Shown: positions 1 through 35,124 of the stretch, in pieces
Numbering within the stretch: the first letter of the stretch is position 1
Layout: every line of letters starts with the position of its first letter
Assembly: GCA_965153355.1 (NCBI GenBank)
Contig: OZ231126.1
Span: forward strand, 5,394,001 to 5,458,000
Reading direction: 5' to 3'
Source: Flaccisagitta enflata
Lineage: Eukaryota > Chaetognatha > Sagittoidea > Aphragmophora
DNA: 64,000 nt
Translations under genes and position numbers: made by a program
Notes under the pieces: model-generated
The model's input: the letters and a program-made list of their open reading frames with translations, nothing else
Told to the model about the DNA's origin: nothing
Databases searched by the model: none

Positions 1-190
1 CTACTTCATTGGTTGCGTTGGTGGTGGCGTGGAATGTTTGTCGTGACCAATGCTTTATCTTACCATCTCTCTACTTCATTGGTTGCGTTGGTGGTGGCGT
101 GGAATGTTTGTCATGACCAATGCTTTATCTTACCATCTCTCTCTACTTCATTGGTCGCGTTGGTGGTGGCGTGGAATGTTTGTTGTGACC
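1..190. repeat. Tandem repeat, about 70 bp, 2.7 copies
   Basis: The unit beginning CTACTTCATTGGTTGCGTTG is repeated at 1, 71 and about 144 with few changes; the copy number outside the left edge is unknown. The reading frames it creates are repeat artefacts. Bases 190-900 show no gene or repeat that I recognise. Confidence 0.85.
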
Positions 191-911
191 AGTGGTTTCT
201 CCTCCTCGCCGGCGAGGAAGTGGGAGAGCAGAAAGACGATTCTGGCCTTTTTCTTCCTGAAATATCGGAAATAAAAAGAAGAGAAAAAAAAGATTAAAAA
301 AAAGAAAGGCAAACTGCGCTGAGTAAACATGACGCAGAGACGAGGTGGAAAACAAATTGATATTGTCTCTTGGTGCTGGGGAACAAGGATGGGTTGGGGT
401 TCTGAAGTGATAGTCATGCCGGGGAAGAAGGTGATGAAAATGCTGAGCACATGTTATTTCTTAAAAGTTATTTTTTAAATGCAATGTATCTCTCTCTCCG
501 TGGGTTACTGAAGCGGATTATGACGTAGGAATACCAAGCTGAAGAAATTTGTGAATATTGAAAATACTACCACTTTAAAAGAAAAGAAACTATAGCGCTT
601 GGTAGAGGCTAGAAGCTATATGAATTTTACACGTGCATGTGTGGAAAAAACTGTCGTCGGAAATGTTTCCATGTTTGTGGTCAAATGTTGCACCTGAGAC
701 GCTTCCGGCGGATGGAAATCGTTTAGTCGCCGGTGTTTGTGACCCTCGACCTCGACTCACATACGGGGAACTCGCAGCAGAAGCTGATGAAAATCCCAAA
801 CGGACCGGAAAGGAAAGGGAAAGTGAGAGAGAATGACAAAATCTGACTGATTGCCTGGTCAAAATATGAATCACACGAACAAGCATCTCTTTCGCATCCA
901 AACAGTGATGA

Positions 912-1054
912 ACAAGGCCGGATACACGGCCATCAGTTGCGGACGGGTGGGCAGGGGCGGAAATGCGCGTTTTCCCACTTTTCGACTCGATGGTTACGGA
1001 CCGACCGACGGACGGACAAAGCCTCTTATAGAGTTGCGTGTCCGCAACTAAAAA
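912..1054 (+). repeat. Terminal-hairpin element, copy 1
   Basis: The left end carries hairpin GGCCG-gataca-CGGCC. A GGGTGGGCAGGGGC block and a GACC/GACG tetranucleotide core follow. The right-end hairpin is AGTTGCG-tgtc-CGCAACT followed by AAAAA. See the finding on this family. Confidence 0.85.
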
Positions 1055-1120
1055 GGCTAACCAAGGATTTTGGCAAGTGCGGCGATGCGAAAATGAATGC
1101 TGAATAAGCAAAAACAAACT

Positions 1121-1311
1121 AACAGACCGGCGGACCGACTACCGAAGTCGCGTGCGGGTGGGCAGGGTCCATATTTGAGATCACCATTTGGGTAGGGGCA
1201 GTGAGGTAAAAAAAAAATCATTAAAAAAAGTAAAGTGTGACTGACTGACCGACCAACCGACCGACCGACGGACAAAGTGGGTTGTAGAGTCGCGTGCACG
1301 CGACTAAAAAT
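1121..1311 (+). repeat. Terminal-hairpin element, copy 2
   Basis: Same architecture as copy 1 with a longer middle. The right end is the perfect 18-bp palindrome AGTCGCGTGCACGCGACT (1,288-1,305) followed by AAAAAT. Confidence 0.85.
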
Positions 1312-1424
1312 GGGGGAAAGTGACTGATGATTGCTTTGGCACGGCAATGTCAACATTGCAACATTTCCGTTTCCCCAATCACATTCTGGCCTATCCCAAC
1401 TTTGAATGACCAATGATCATTTAC

Positions 1425-24681
<23,257 letters not shown>

Positions 24682-24832
24682 CGTCGAATGTCTTCTTCGT
24701 TGTCGTTTTATGATTTTATCCCCTTATCCCATTTTTCGCGTAAAGAAATCTGAAATTGTTTTAAAAAAATGTCGAGAGGGATTCAAAATTATGCTCCGGT
24801 TTTATCTTGAATATGATTCTTTCTGATCAACC

Positions 24833-25396
24833 CAGGCGTGTATAAATTTGATTATTGCTTTCCCCTGGGGGGGAGCAAAATTAAATCCAAGGGTTTGGAG
24901 ATGGCAAAAAAATAAAACAAAGGCTAGAAAAGAAGAAAAATGAAAAATTATGAAGATTTAAAACCATTGGTAGTTCCGAAAGTTTATATTCGATTACTAC
25001 AACACAATTCTATACTATTTTGAGACAAATTTTACCATATTTATGATCTATGGGGTAGAGAATCAAACACTTTTTTGATTTTTTTTGGGAGGGAAATAAC
25101 AAGCCCGACCGGGCAACGATGCGTCCGGGCCGTGTCTCTGCGTGTATTGATCATTTGACATATTTGGAGAGACAGATAGACGAACATGTTGATTGGTTGA
25201 TCATTTTTTTCCGTGTAGGATCTCACAGTGGCCAAAAACAGCTGAGAAACGCGATTTTTGCACTTGCGTAACGGACACACGGACGGACGGACGGACGGAC
25301 GGACCGACCGACCGACCGACGGACGGACAGACCCTCTTATAGAGATGCGTTCCTGACGGACGCATCTTAAAAGCCAGTCAACGTTATACACCCCAG
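24833..25396. mobile_element. Possible MITE with CAGGCGTGTATA / CTGGGGTGTATA ends
   Basis: Left end CAGGCGTGTATAAATTTGAT; right end is the complement of CTGGGGTGTATAACGTTGAC. Similar ends bound 41,621-41,979. Flanking 8-mers agree at only 5 of 8 positions, so no clear TSD. A terminal-hairpin copy (about 25,248-25,371) is nested near the right end. Confidence 0.45.
25248..25371 (+). repeat. Terminal-hairpin element, copy 8 (partial)
   Basis: Long GACG/GACC core, then hairpin AGATGCGT-tcctgacgg-ACGCATCT (25,343-25,367): an 8-bp perfect stem with a stem sequence of its own. Confidence 0.78.
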
Positions 25397-25594
25397 ATTA
25401 AACCATTTCACCACGACAGTTCTCTCTCCAATCTACATCCTCACTGAACTTTGAAGAAATTGTGGTTCATTCTTCTTGTAATCGAATTAAGTCTCAACTC
25501 TCAACCGTTTCCGCGTATATGCGCGCTCACGATCACATGTTCAAGACAGCTGTGCCAAAACAAGGCCTACAACTATAAGTCGCGTGCGAGATTT

Positions 25595-25815
25595 ACTGGG
25601 TAAAAATGACTTAGAATGACTTAGAATGACTTAGAATGACTTAAAATGACTTAAAATGTCCAAAAAGGACTTGAAATGACTAAAAAACCTAATGACCAAA
25701 AATGACCTAAAATAACTTAAAATGACTCGGAATAACTTGAAATGACTTGGCATGACTCAAAATGACTTAGAATAACTGTTAATGACTAAAAAAGACCTAA
25801 AATTACCTAAGAGTT
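25595..25815. repeat. Short tandem repeat, AATGACTTA-like 10-mer
   Basis: About twenty degenerate units of AATGACTTAA immediately before terminal-hairpin copy 9. Confidence 0.8.
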
Positions 25816-25834
25816 GACGTTATATTACAAAAAA

Positions 25835-25917
25835 AGTAAAGTGTGACGGACTGACGGACGGACCGATGGACCGACGGACGGACAATGCGGGGTGTAGAGT
25901 CGCGTGCACGCGACTAA
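25835..25917 (+). repeat. Terminal-hairpin element, copy 9 (3' half)
   Basis: GTAAAGTGTGACGGAC start, GACC/GACG core, terminal palindrome AGTCGCGTGCACGCGACT. Confidence 0.8.
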
Positions 25918-26514
25918 AGATAAAAATATAGAAACAAAAAAAAAAGACTGAGGGCTGCCATATCAAGTATGCTTGAAAGGGAGATGGTGGAAAAAGGCAA
26001 GGAAAGATGGATGTGCCTGGTGTGATTTTATGTGCCAACTTGGATTTCCTTTTTTTCCTTTTTTAGTTGGTTGATCCGTTTTTGTATCTAGCCGTTGCTT
26101 TTGTTTTGATCATGGAAAGGATGATATATCGATGCTAAGTTTGTGTCGAGGTCAAGGGCCTTGATGGGAGAAGGGAGAGGAAATGTCAAAGATCTCCCCA
26201 CCCCCAGCCCCATTCCATCCCCATCCCCACTTCACCATCCCCACTTCTTCACCATCCTCATTCCCACCTCGCCCTATCCCACTCCGTTTTCTTCATGCGA
26301 TGAGATTATTGACGTGGTTCCGTTGTTTGTGAAAGAGCTTTTGCCATCAAACCGTCATCTTTTGCGCTTGAAAGCCTCGCTTCACCAAAATCCACTTATG
26401 AGAGCATTTTTTTCTTCTTTTTTTCATTTTTCCCCTTTATGGCTTTGTGTCGTTAGTAAGCAGTTGCTGAGTCAAAAATGTTTTTTTTGGTCTGTTCACT
26501 AAACTGGCTTTTTT

Positions 26515-26735
26515 GGCAGTGGCCCCAAAGGGGCCGATGTATTTTACCGCATGTGGCCCAATTTGCAGCCTCGAGGCTCAAATACCAGCCTTAAGGCTTA
26601 AAACTCCGCCTAAACGCTCCTGTCCAAGCCCCCTGCTCAAATACAAGTCAAGCATAGGTCATCAGCTCTTTCTGAGTCGCTACCCTTCTTACACTGAGGG
26701 GCTACGGGTACCGTTGACTATCTGACCCTTTTGGG
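26515..26735 (+). repeat. Minisatellite-core element, short form
   Basis: Begins GGCAGTGGCCCCAAAGGGGC, has only two or three GAGGCTCAAATACCAGCCT-like units, and ends with a GGGGCTACGGGTACCGTTGA segment. The same flanks enclose about 25 units at 34,425-35,120. Confidence 0.65.
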
Positions 26736-27465
26736 ACATTTCCTTATCCATATTGTAAAAAGTCACATAGTTTTCTTCTTATTTTGACGTGCATGGTAAT
26801 TATCATTTTTTCATCTTTTGAGCCGTTTTAGAAGGAAGATATATTCTTTTGGTACTACGAATGAAATTTGATACAGTACCTTAGTAAAATGAACCATGCT
26901 TATTCAGGTGGCTTTGTGCTGAACTCTCTCCAGTCTATAGTTACCGAGTCATCGAGGTGTTAATGTTACCACTTTTTTATCCAAAAAATTTAAAAAGAAA
27001 TGAGAGTGGGAGAATTGGCTTAAAGATTCTAGATTACTGATAATGAGGAACCCAGGCCAGATTTGGCATTGAAGTTGAAAATCATTCTTTCATAAATCAC
27101 TGAGCAATTCTTAGGTTTACCATGATGAAAGGTTTGGTACACTCATATTTTCTGGATACACTTTGTTACTGATGCATGTTGCATTGATTGATTGATTGAT
27201 TGATTGATTATTAGGCCTTTATCAAAGCCCCAGAGGTTTCTTCTGCTTAGCCTCAGCGTAGTAAGGAGCCGCCTTTAACTTAAACGAAGCTAACAAGGCC
27301 AAGTTTTGGCCAACAAGCGCTCCTCGCTGATTTAAAAGAATTAGTGAATGAACGTTTTTAGTGAATAATTGAACGAACGAAAAACTGAATGAATATGAAT
27401 GTGGTATGGCTTGAAAGCAGATAGAAATAAAGAATCAGGGCTCCGTTTTTGCGCATTTCAAATGT
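26736..27465. other. Stretch with no recognised gene
   Basis: AT-rich; only a short (GATT)n at about 27,185-27,210 stands out. Confidence 0.5.
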
Positions 27466-27469
27466 TTGC

Positions 27470-27540
27470 ATGACCGACCAACCAACCAACCAACCGACGG
27501 ACATGACCTCTTATCGAAGTGCGAGGTCGCACTTTGTAAA
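27470..27540 (+). repeat. Terminal-hairpin element, copy 10 (3' end)
   Basis: GACCAACCAACC core and hairpin AAGTGCG-aggt-CGCACTT (27,517-27,534), another covarying stem. Confidence 0.75.
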
Positions 27541-27919
27541 AGTGATTTACTTTTTCAGAGTTGAGCTGAGGCCCAAATCCGGCCCCAATCTCGGCCATGT
27601 ATAATACCACAGCCTCCCAGCCCAAATCGTAGGCTTACGCCTTTAGGCCCGGTTTTATGATTTTAGGTACCAAAAGTGATAGATATCCACGTAAAAAGCA
27701 TCAATTCATTGCTCCCTGATATCATTTCCTCTAACTCCTTTAAATGGAAGAAACAGAATTTTGTTTGCCACTGAGATTTGTTGGGTCCTTGACATCCGTT
27801 ATTTCGATGTTTAACTGTACTAACATTTATTCGCTTCAAATGTTCAATGTATGGTGTGTGTGTGCGTGTGTGTGTGAGCGATGTTTAACTGTACTTACAT
27901 TTATTCGCTTTATTCGCTT

Positions 27920-27921
<2 letters not shown>

Positions 27922-27979
<58 letters not shown>

Positions 27980-28291
27980 TGGTGAATTCTCAAAATTTAA
28001 AATATCTCACATCCAACCAACATTCAAGTGGCATTTGGGCAGTAAATCAGACAAGCAGAGGTCGGTATTTGATCAAGAAACCCGCACGGCAACACAATGG
28101 TAAAGTATATGAAAGCAATTTTACGCCCATTGTAACTCCATATGTTGCCGTGGGTTTTCTTTCCAGATACCGATCTTCGCTGGCCTCAATTCCTTTTCAA
28201 AATGACGTAGAGTGTATGGTTAGTTGGCTGAGGCGTTCTGAAATTTGACCACATTTGACCTCCAGGTGTGTTTGTGTGCGCGCTTGCAGCG

Positions 28292-28362
<71 letters not shown>
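27922..28362. repeat. Two (GT)n microsatellites
   Basis: (GT)n at about 27,922-27,976 and 28,291-28,362; the sequence between is not recognised. Confidence 0.9.
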
Positions 28363-28363
<1 letters not shown>

Positions 28364-28624
28364 AGTTGTACGCATCGCGTGGTGCGCGTGGTGTGTGTGC
28401 GCGCGCCCCGCCTGCGCCCACCCACACGCACCATCTTGTAACCCTGCGTTATTTTTTGTCCGCGACGGAATATCATTCCGACGTGACTATAACTGGCGCG
28501 GTGGGTGTCGCTCGTCGCTGTCGTCGTTATTGCGTCGTCCTGGATTTTAAAAAATGGATAACTTTTTTATGCTTTGACCGATTTGGTTCATATTTGGTGG
28601 GAAGTTGTACTAGGTAAGGCGCTT

Positions 28625-29390
28625 TACATCCTATCCGATTTTTGTGATCCGACCAACTCAACCAGCCTAACCAGCCTACCGCCTAAAAGTGAAAAACGTG
28701 CATAACTTTGGCATTTTTCAACCAATTTAGCTGAAATTTGGTATGGAGTCTCTAAATGGAAGGCCTCAACATATGTATATGATTTATATGTATTTGAGCA
28801 TGCTAACCGGCCAACTGACCTACCACCAACCACAGCAACCCGCCTAAAAGTGAAAAAACTTGCATAACTTTGTCATTTTTCAACTGATTTGCTAGAAACT
28901 GTATGGAGTCTCTAAATGGAAGAACTCAACATATGCACACTATTTATCCTGTCAAACCAGCCTACCACCCAACCAGCCTACTAGCCTAAAAGTGAAAAAT
29001 GCGTATAACTTTGGCATTTTTCAACCAATTTGGTTAAAATTTAGATGGAGTCTCTAAATGGGACTCAACACATGAATGTGATTTATTTATGTTTGAGTGT
29101 TTCATAATCGCCAAACTGTCCTACCACCCAAATCTCAGCTTATCACCTAAAAAATTTGGTATATCACATTTTTCAAACCAATTGTTGAAACTTTGCATGG
29201 GGTCTCTAAATGGAAGAATCCAATATATAATAATTATTAAACCAACCAGCCTACCACCCAACCACCTTTCTAGTTTAAGAGTGAAAAACGTGCATAACTT
29301 TTACATTTTTCAACGGATTTAAATGAAACTTTGTATGGAGGCTTTAAATGTAAAGACTTCTATAGTTTTAGGAACTTATTATACATGATC
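28625..29390. repeat. Tandem repeat, about 150 bp, 5 degenerate copies
   Basis: Each unit has ACCAGCCTACC, AAAAGTGAAAAACGTGCATA, TTTTTCAACCAATTT and GTATGGAGTCTCTAAATGGA in the same order, with copies starting near 28,650, 28,805, 28,955, 29,110 and 29,250. Confidence 0.8.
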
Positions 29391-29689
29391 CTGTCATAAA
29401 ATGATCCTATGGAATTGGTGATCTTTAACCCCCCTCCGTCGCGGACCCAGATACTGTTCAGATTTTTGGTATTGTTGGTTACCTTTTCAATTAGAGGCTG
29501 ATTTTCATCACGTAATGAAGGCCCATTTGTCAAGTGAAATTTTGAATTGGTGATATTTTCAAGGATTTATTAAATTTGGTTATTTTCCGTTTCTGAAATA
29601 TGCCGAAAAATTGGAAATCCACAGGTTTCCCTTGTCATCTGTCATCCGATCCACCCTTCCTCTGTTTTCTCTCCATACACGCGCCCGCG

Positions 29690-29784
29690 CCAGAGAGAGA
29701 GAGAGACAGCGATGAGAAATCGTTAGCGCGTAACGTCGATGGCAAAGGACCAATCAGAGCGCGGCTGGGAAGCGACGCGGGCCA

Positions 29785-29848
<64 letters not shown>

Positions 29849-29930
29849 TCTCATCCAATAGAGACCGTCAAATGTATGGTATGCATAGCTTAGGCCGTTG
29901 AAGCTTTCAGCAACAGGCCAATGGCGCTGC
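29690..29930. promoter_or_regulatory. Candidate promoter: four CCAAT boxes in a GC-rich stretch
   Basis: CCAAT at 29,750, 29,782, 29,855 and 29,918, the first two as CCAATCAGA, the classic NF-Y context. They lie in CpG-containing sequence (GCGCGGCTGGGAAGCGACGC) and flank an (AG)n tract. NF-Y boxes usually lie 60-100 bp upstream of a start site. Which gene, if any, it serves is unknown. Confidence 0.35.
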
Positions 29931-30530
29931 GTCCCTAGTCGCACGGGGACTGGAGATAGAATGAGACGATAATTCAAAGGAAGGATGGAGGAAGGAAAGT
30001 AACGAAGGTGGGGAGGAAAGTTACGACGGGAGGAAAGAACGAAGATGGATGGATAGGGAGGGTTGTACGGAGGGAGCAAAAGATGAATAAAGAGATAGTT
30101 CCAAAAGAAGTAAGGAGGAAGGAAAGAAAGAAGCATGGGTGGTTTCGGGAAGACCGAGGGAGACGCAAGCGATATTAGGGGAGACATAAACACACAGATG
30201 AGCTGATGGAGACAGACAAAGCGATGAGTATTGACAGTGAAAATTACAGAGCGATTGAGAGGTATGCTGACGGGTACACGTAAACCATCTCATATAAGAG
30301 TAAAATTGAGCTGTACAAAATTACGAAAAAACTTGTGATGGTGACATTTACGCGAAAGTAAAATTTCAGATGAAGATCGTTTTCTTTAAGGCCAATTGAA
30401 ATAAGACAAAGCTGGAATTGATTACTTGGTATTTGTATATTTTGCTTAAAGATTTTTTAGGGAATCTTTACGGGTGATCGCGTTGAAATCTGAATTTTCT
30501 TGCTTAACGTCGCGCTTGTCTCTCTTTCCT

Positions 30531-30535
<5 letters not shown>

Positions 30536-30582
<47 letters not shown>
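30536..30582. repeat. (AG)n microsatellite
   Basis: Uninterrupted AG dinucleotides. Bases 29,930-30,535 and 30,590-31,105 show no recognised feature. Confidence 0.9.
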
Positions 30583-30588
<6 letters not shown>

Positions 30589-31107
30589 CAAGTTTTATGT
30601 CCAAAAATACCAACCGTGTCTCAGCAAAAACTCGAATATCAATTCCAGAGCAAGTGCGTTACTATGGCACCACCAAAGGCAAAATGAACCAGGTCGGGCG
30701 TTAGGCTGGTCGGAGGCTCTGAGATACCCGGTAGCGGCAGGTGGACACCACCTGCCAACTGAGTTTTTATGCGTTTTTAGCGACCCTCCCTTCCCCCTTT
30801 ATTTTCCGCCCACGCAATTTTCGCGTTGGTCTAGACCGGTATTGTTCCTCACTTTTAGCACGTTTTTTTTTTGTTTTCTGAAAAGAAAAAAAAAATCTCT
30901 CCCATTAAGGATAAAAACCAAAATCGATATTATTGTCTGAGTTTTGTTTAAATTTAGAACGTGTGGCTTGAAGCTGGTACCTTTCAGTCTCGATCTGTTA
31001 GATGTCTGACTTATATCTGAGAATTATTTGGACTTGGAATCTCCTGTAATGCTTGTGAAACAAGCAATATCATGTAACTAGCGAACAGATCACCCAAGAT
31101 CTATAAT

Positions 31108-31215
31108 CGCTTGCGGACGGGCAGGGGCCGTGATGTGATGGAGATTTGGTCATTGGGCAGGGGCAGTGATGCTACAAACAAAAGCATAAGATAGACCGAC
31201 AGACTCAGCGAGTTC
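31108..31215 (+). repeat. Terminal-hairpin element, decayed internal fragment
   Basis: TTGCGGACGGGCAGGGGC and GGGCAGGGGCAGTGATGC blocks in the family order, then GACCGACAGAC. Ends not preserved. Confidence 0.5.
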
Positions 31216-31719
31216 TAACGTGATTCACTTTTAATGCGTTGAATGAAAAAATGAAGGTAAAAATGACGATTTTAAATTTTGCTGAGTTGAGAGAAAGAAA
31301 TTGGATCACAGGTGCTGCTTGTGAAATTCTAGTCAAGCTTTCATATGACTGCGAGGTTACCAGAGGTTCACCTTTCTCAATGCGATTGTTTTGTTGGTTG
31401 AGTAAACACACACACACGCAAAAGAAGAATGGATTGAGTTTTCACTTTTAGTGGCACCGTTGTCGATGAAAAGAATGGAACAAAAGAGGGGGAAAAAACT
31501 TGACACTTTGAAAGTAAACGAAGCTGAGAAACCGGGGATTTTTATTTTTTTTTGTCGAGGCAACCACTACTGTATGTATTTACCAGTAAGGGCGGCTGTC
31601 GCCTTGAGGAAAAAAGTCGAAAGCATTGATCATTTTTCAACAAGTTTTCGTCTTCAGTCACTGCAAATCTTTTTATTTGTTATATCAAATCAGGAGCAGT
31701 TGTATGTATTGAGCTTACC

Positions 31720-32110
31720 AAAAAAAAGGGCTAAGCCATATGAGCTAGATGAGCCAAAATGCTCACTCACCCAAACAACCAGCGATGCTCTTTGATATGC
31801 TTTCTTGAATTTGCATGCTGACATCAAAATATTTAGTCATTGTACTAAAATTCAGAAAAAAAAACTGAGTTAGAATACTTAAAAAACACCCTCGCAGAAG
31901 AGCAGCTATGTTTACTGATATGCTTTTTTGTATCTGCTGGCTTAAACATTTACAAAATATTCATTTATTTATTGTATTTGAGATAAAAAAATAACTTTAG
32001 CTAAATGAGCTAATTGAGCCAAAATGCTCAAAAACAGTCTCATAGATGAGCAGCTATGCTCAGAAACATGTTTTCTTGTATTTGCATACTCAAGCACGCA
32101 TGAATACCCT
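31720..32110. repeat. Degenerate tandem repeat, about 130-170 bp, 3 copies
   Basis: GAGCCAAAATGCTCA, GAGCAGCTATG and GCTTTCTTGAATTTGC-like blocks recur in the same order three times. Bases 31,216-31,720 show nothing recognised. Confidence 0.6.
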
Positions 32111-32483
32111 CCTTGATCCTTTTTAAAATTTTAGAAAATTGAGAGAAAAAATTAAATTTGAATTTTTCGTAGATAAATCTTTAAAAAATCATAACGTGAA
32201 AAATATTTGATGTAGAGCATTCTGCCTGGCGCCAAATGAAAAAGAAGACAAATTTACTTACCCGATCAATCAGTTGATTGAAAGCCCTAATTTTTTAATA
32301 AGAAAATGAAAACCATGTTTCTCTCGAATATGTCAAAAACCCAAAGACTGACATCGACTTTTTTCCCAATTAAGGAAGGGATAGAAACGATGGAAGCGTT
32401 AAAAAGCAGGTCGCCCAAGGGCAATATGTGGTCAGCGATACCCGTTGCCCCGCTTTCTATGATTGCGAATTGGAGTGAGGGGA

Positions 32484-33215
32484 AGCAGGGCAGCGACTCC
32501 AAAGGGGACGAAGTCCTGTAGAACATAGGACTTTCGTTTGTTCCTTTGTCCCTCCATCCCCCTAGCCCTCCCTGGCCTTATATTTGCCCTCTCTGGCCTT
32601 ATATTTCCCCTTTCAGGGCTGAAATCTACCCTCTCAGGCTTGAAATCTACCCTTTCATGCCTTGAATCGGAGAGGGTATGAGGCCTGAGAGGGCCTGGGA
32701 GGGCAGATTTCGGACTTGAGAGGGCAAATATTAGGCCAGAGAGGGCAGTTATTAGGCCAGAGAGGGCAGATTAAAAGCATAAAGTGGCAGATTTCAAGCC
32801 TGAGAGGGTAGATTTCAGCCCTGAGAGGGTAGATTTTAACCCTGAGAGGGTAGATTTCAGCCCTGAGAGGGTAGATTTCAGCCCTGAGAGGGTAGATTTC
32901 AGCCCTGAGAGGGTAGATTTCAGCCCTGAGAGGGTAGATTTCAGCCCTGAGAGGGTAGATTTCAGCCCTGAGAGGGTAGATTTCAGCCCTAAGAGGGTAG
33001 ATTTCAGCCCTGAGAGGGCAGATTTCAGCCCTGAGAGGGCAGATTTCAGACCTGAGAGGGCAGATTTCAGACCTGAGAGGGCAGATTCAAGGCCTGAGAA
33101 GGCAGACTTTAAGCCTGAGAGGGTAGATTTCAGCCCTGAGAGGGCAAACGAACAAACAAAAATCCCCTGTGTTCTACAGGACTTTGTCCCCTTTGGGGCC
33201 GCTGCCCAAAAAGAG
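32484..33215. mobile_element. Inverted-repeat element with 21-bp minisatellite core
   Basis: Left end GGGCAGCGACTCCAAAGGGG (32,484 on) and the right end (to about 33,213) are about 65-bp inverted repeats (AAAGTCCTGTAGAACA shared). The core is about 18 units of AGGGTAGATTTCAGCCCTGAG plus flanking degenerate units (32,570-33,160). The 21-bp period keeps several frames open, so the 198- and 151-codon ORFs are artefacts. Confidence 0.65.
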
Positions 33216-33500
33216 GGTCGCGAGCTGGGCCGAGCGTGACACTGCGGTAAACCTCTTTCCCGTGGACGTTGCAACAACGCCATTTTCCGCCACGTGGCGT
33301 AGCGATGCAATTCATTGCAATATCGTGCCGGGGACGGTACGGTATGGGACGGGTCTTCAATAATCATAAGTATCTGTATTTACTCCTCTTCAAAACTTCA
33401 AAATACGCTAGACAACCTCACATTTTAAGGAGGACACATCCCTTGCCAGACTGATGGAGAGACAGACAGACAGACAAGGCGATATAAGCAGAGGCAGGGG

Positions 33501-33504
<4 letters not shown>

Positions 33505-33577
<73 letters not shown>
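33505..33577. repeat. (AG)n microsatellite
   Basis: About 36 AG dinucleotides; a T-rich tract follows to about 33,700. Confidence 0.95.
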
Positions 33578-33583
<6 letters not shown>

Positions 33584-33767
33584 CTTATTCTTTTTTTCTT
33601 CATTTTTTCCATCGTTTTTCTTTTCATTTTTTCCTTTTTTTTTTTTTCTTTCTTTTTTCACTTTTCTTTTTTCTTTTCTACTGCTTTTTCTTTTTCATTT
33701 ACTTCTTCTGCATTAAAACGGCTAAGCAGCCCATTATCGTTTTAGGGCGACCCTGCCCTTTTTCCGC

Positions 33768-33789
33768 AACCGGAACGAACTTCCGGTTT
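33768..33789. promoter_or_regulatory. Candidate paired ETS sites (ACCGGAA / TTCCGGT)
   Basis: ACCGGAA at 33,769-33,775 and TTCCGGT at 33,781-33,787 form a palindromic pair of ETS cores in CpG-containing sequence, 2 kb upstream of the first plus-strand exon. Paired ETS motifs are common in housekeeping promoters of animals; function here is inferred. Confidence 0.3.
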
Positions 33790-34326
33790 CACGCTCGGGC
33801 CAGGTCGCGAGTGAAGTGGTGAAAGAAAGAGACACAGACAGAGAGGAAGAGACACATAAATAGAAAGACGCACAGACAAGGAAAGACAGACAGAAAGAGA
33901 AAGAATGAGAAAAAATAAAGAATGATGTAAAGAATGACATAAAGTAATATAAAAGTAAGAGAAAAAAGAAAGAATAATTAAAAGGAAAAAGACGGAAAAG
34001 ATTGAATGAAAGAGAAATCCTCTTTCAAGCCTAATAAGCTTGCCCGGATAAAAAAAGAAAATCAATAGTGTTGATTGTGGAGAAAATATATTCCCCGACA
34101 CGAACACCTTTCTCCCCCTTCCTCATCTGTAGTTTTTTTCTTGGTTCTCTTATCGCCTTTTGTTTATTTACTTGATTAAGAAAATTAATCCGAGTCGATT
34201 GATTTCTCTCCAGATTTTTTCTGCGAAGACTTTTTTTTTATTTCTGTACTTATTCTTTGTCATAAATGCGTGGGAATTCTTGTTTTCTTCGAGTACTTTC
34301 ACGTTGAATTTATATCACAAATTTAG

Positions 34327-34423
34327 TTTTTAGTCGCGTGCTACGCGACTCTACACCCGCCTATGTCAGTCACTCGGTCGGTTGGTTGGTCGATCGGTCG
34401 GTTGGTCTGTCGGTCAGTCCCCT
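34327..34423 (-). repeat. Terminal-hairpin element, copy 11 (3' half)
   Basis: Terminal hairpin AGTCGCGT-gct-ACGCGACT, then GGTC/GGTT core; abuts the minisatellite-core element. Confidence 0.8.
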
Positions 34424-34424
34424 T

Positions 34425-35120
34425 TTGGGCAGCGGCCCCGAAGGGGCCGATGACCTAAGCTTTCACACATAGGGGAAATTTCTCCTCCTCCTTCTCCTTC
34501 TCCGTCCGTCCCCCCCCTTGAGGCTCAAATTCCAGCCACGAGGCTCAAATCCCAACATCAAGGCTCAATCCCCATCCTGGAGGCTCAAATCTTAGCCTCG
34601 AGGGTCAAACCCCAGCCTGGAGGTTCAAATCCCAGTCTTGAGGCTCAAACCCCGGCCTCTAGGCTCAAATTCCAGCCTCAAGGCTCATATCCCAACCTCG
34701 AGGCTCAAATCCCACCCTTAAGGCTCATATCCCAGCATTTTGGCTCAAATCACAGCCTCAAGGCTCAAATGCCAGCCTTGAGGCTTAAATCCCAGCCTCA
34801 AGGCTCAAATCCCAGCATCTTGGCTCAAATTACAACCTTTAGGCTCAAATCCCAGCCTCAAGGCTCAAATTCCAGCCTCGAGGCTCAAATCCCAGCCTCG
34901 AGGCTCAAATCCCAGCCTCAGGGCTCAAATCCCAGCCTCAAGGCTCAAATATTAGCATCTTGGCTCAAATCACAACCTTTAGGCTCAAATCATAGACTCA
35001 GATCCCATACTTGATGCTCAAATTCAAGCCTAGAGCCTCAAAACCTACTAAGCATAGGTCACACATACTCACATAGGGGCAACGGGTACCGCTGACCATC
35101 TAACGCTTTTGCGACTATTT
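34425..35120 (+). repeat. Minisatellite-core element, expanded form
   Basis: Begins GGGCAGCGGCCCCGAAGGGG, then about 25 units of a 19-20 bp repeat (GGCTCAAATCCCAGCCTCA, 34,520-35,010), and ends with GGGGCAACGGGTACCGCTGA. The short form at 26,515 and the right-edge array at 63,845 belong to the same family. Confidence 0.8.
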
Positions 35121-35124
35121 ACTT

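Noticed and set aside
912-1054. Terminal-hairpin elements as tRNA-derived SINEs or Helitrons
   Set aside because: No convincing A and B box promoter motifs. For Helitrons the required TC start is not seen and the hairpin abuts CTAAAAAT rather than lying about 10 bp before a CTRR end. Left as an unclassified family.
1-1424. Remaining NHL exons of the TRIM gene near the left edge
   Set aside because: No frame on the minus strand shows the NHL pattern; the stretch holds a tandem repeat and two dispersed elements, so the exons are presumed outside the window.
32771-33367. 198- and 151-codon frames with a regular SGLKSTL or PERVDFS repeat
   Set aside because: The 21-bp minisatellite is a multiple of three, so frames stay open by construction on both strands. 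Flanking inverted repeats show it is the core of a mobile element.
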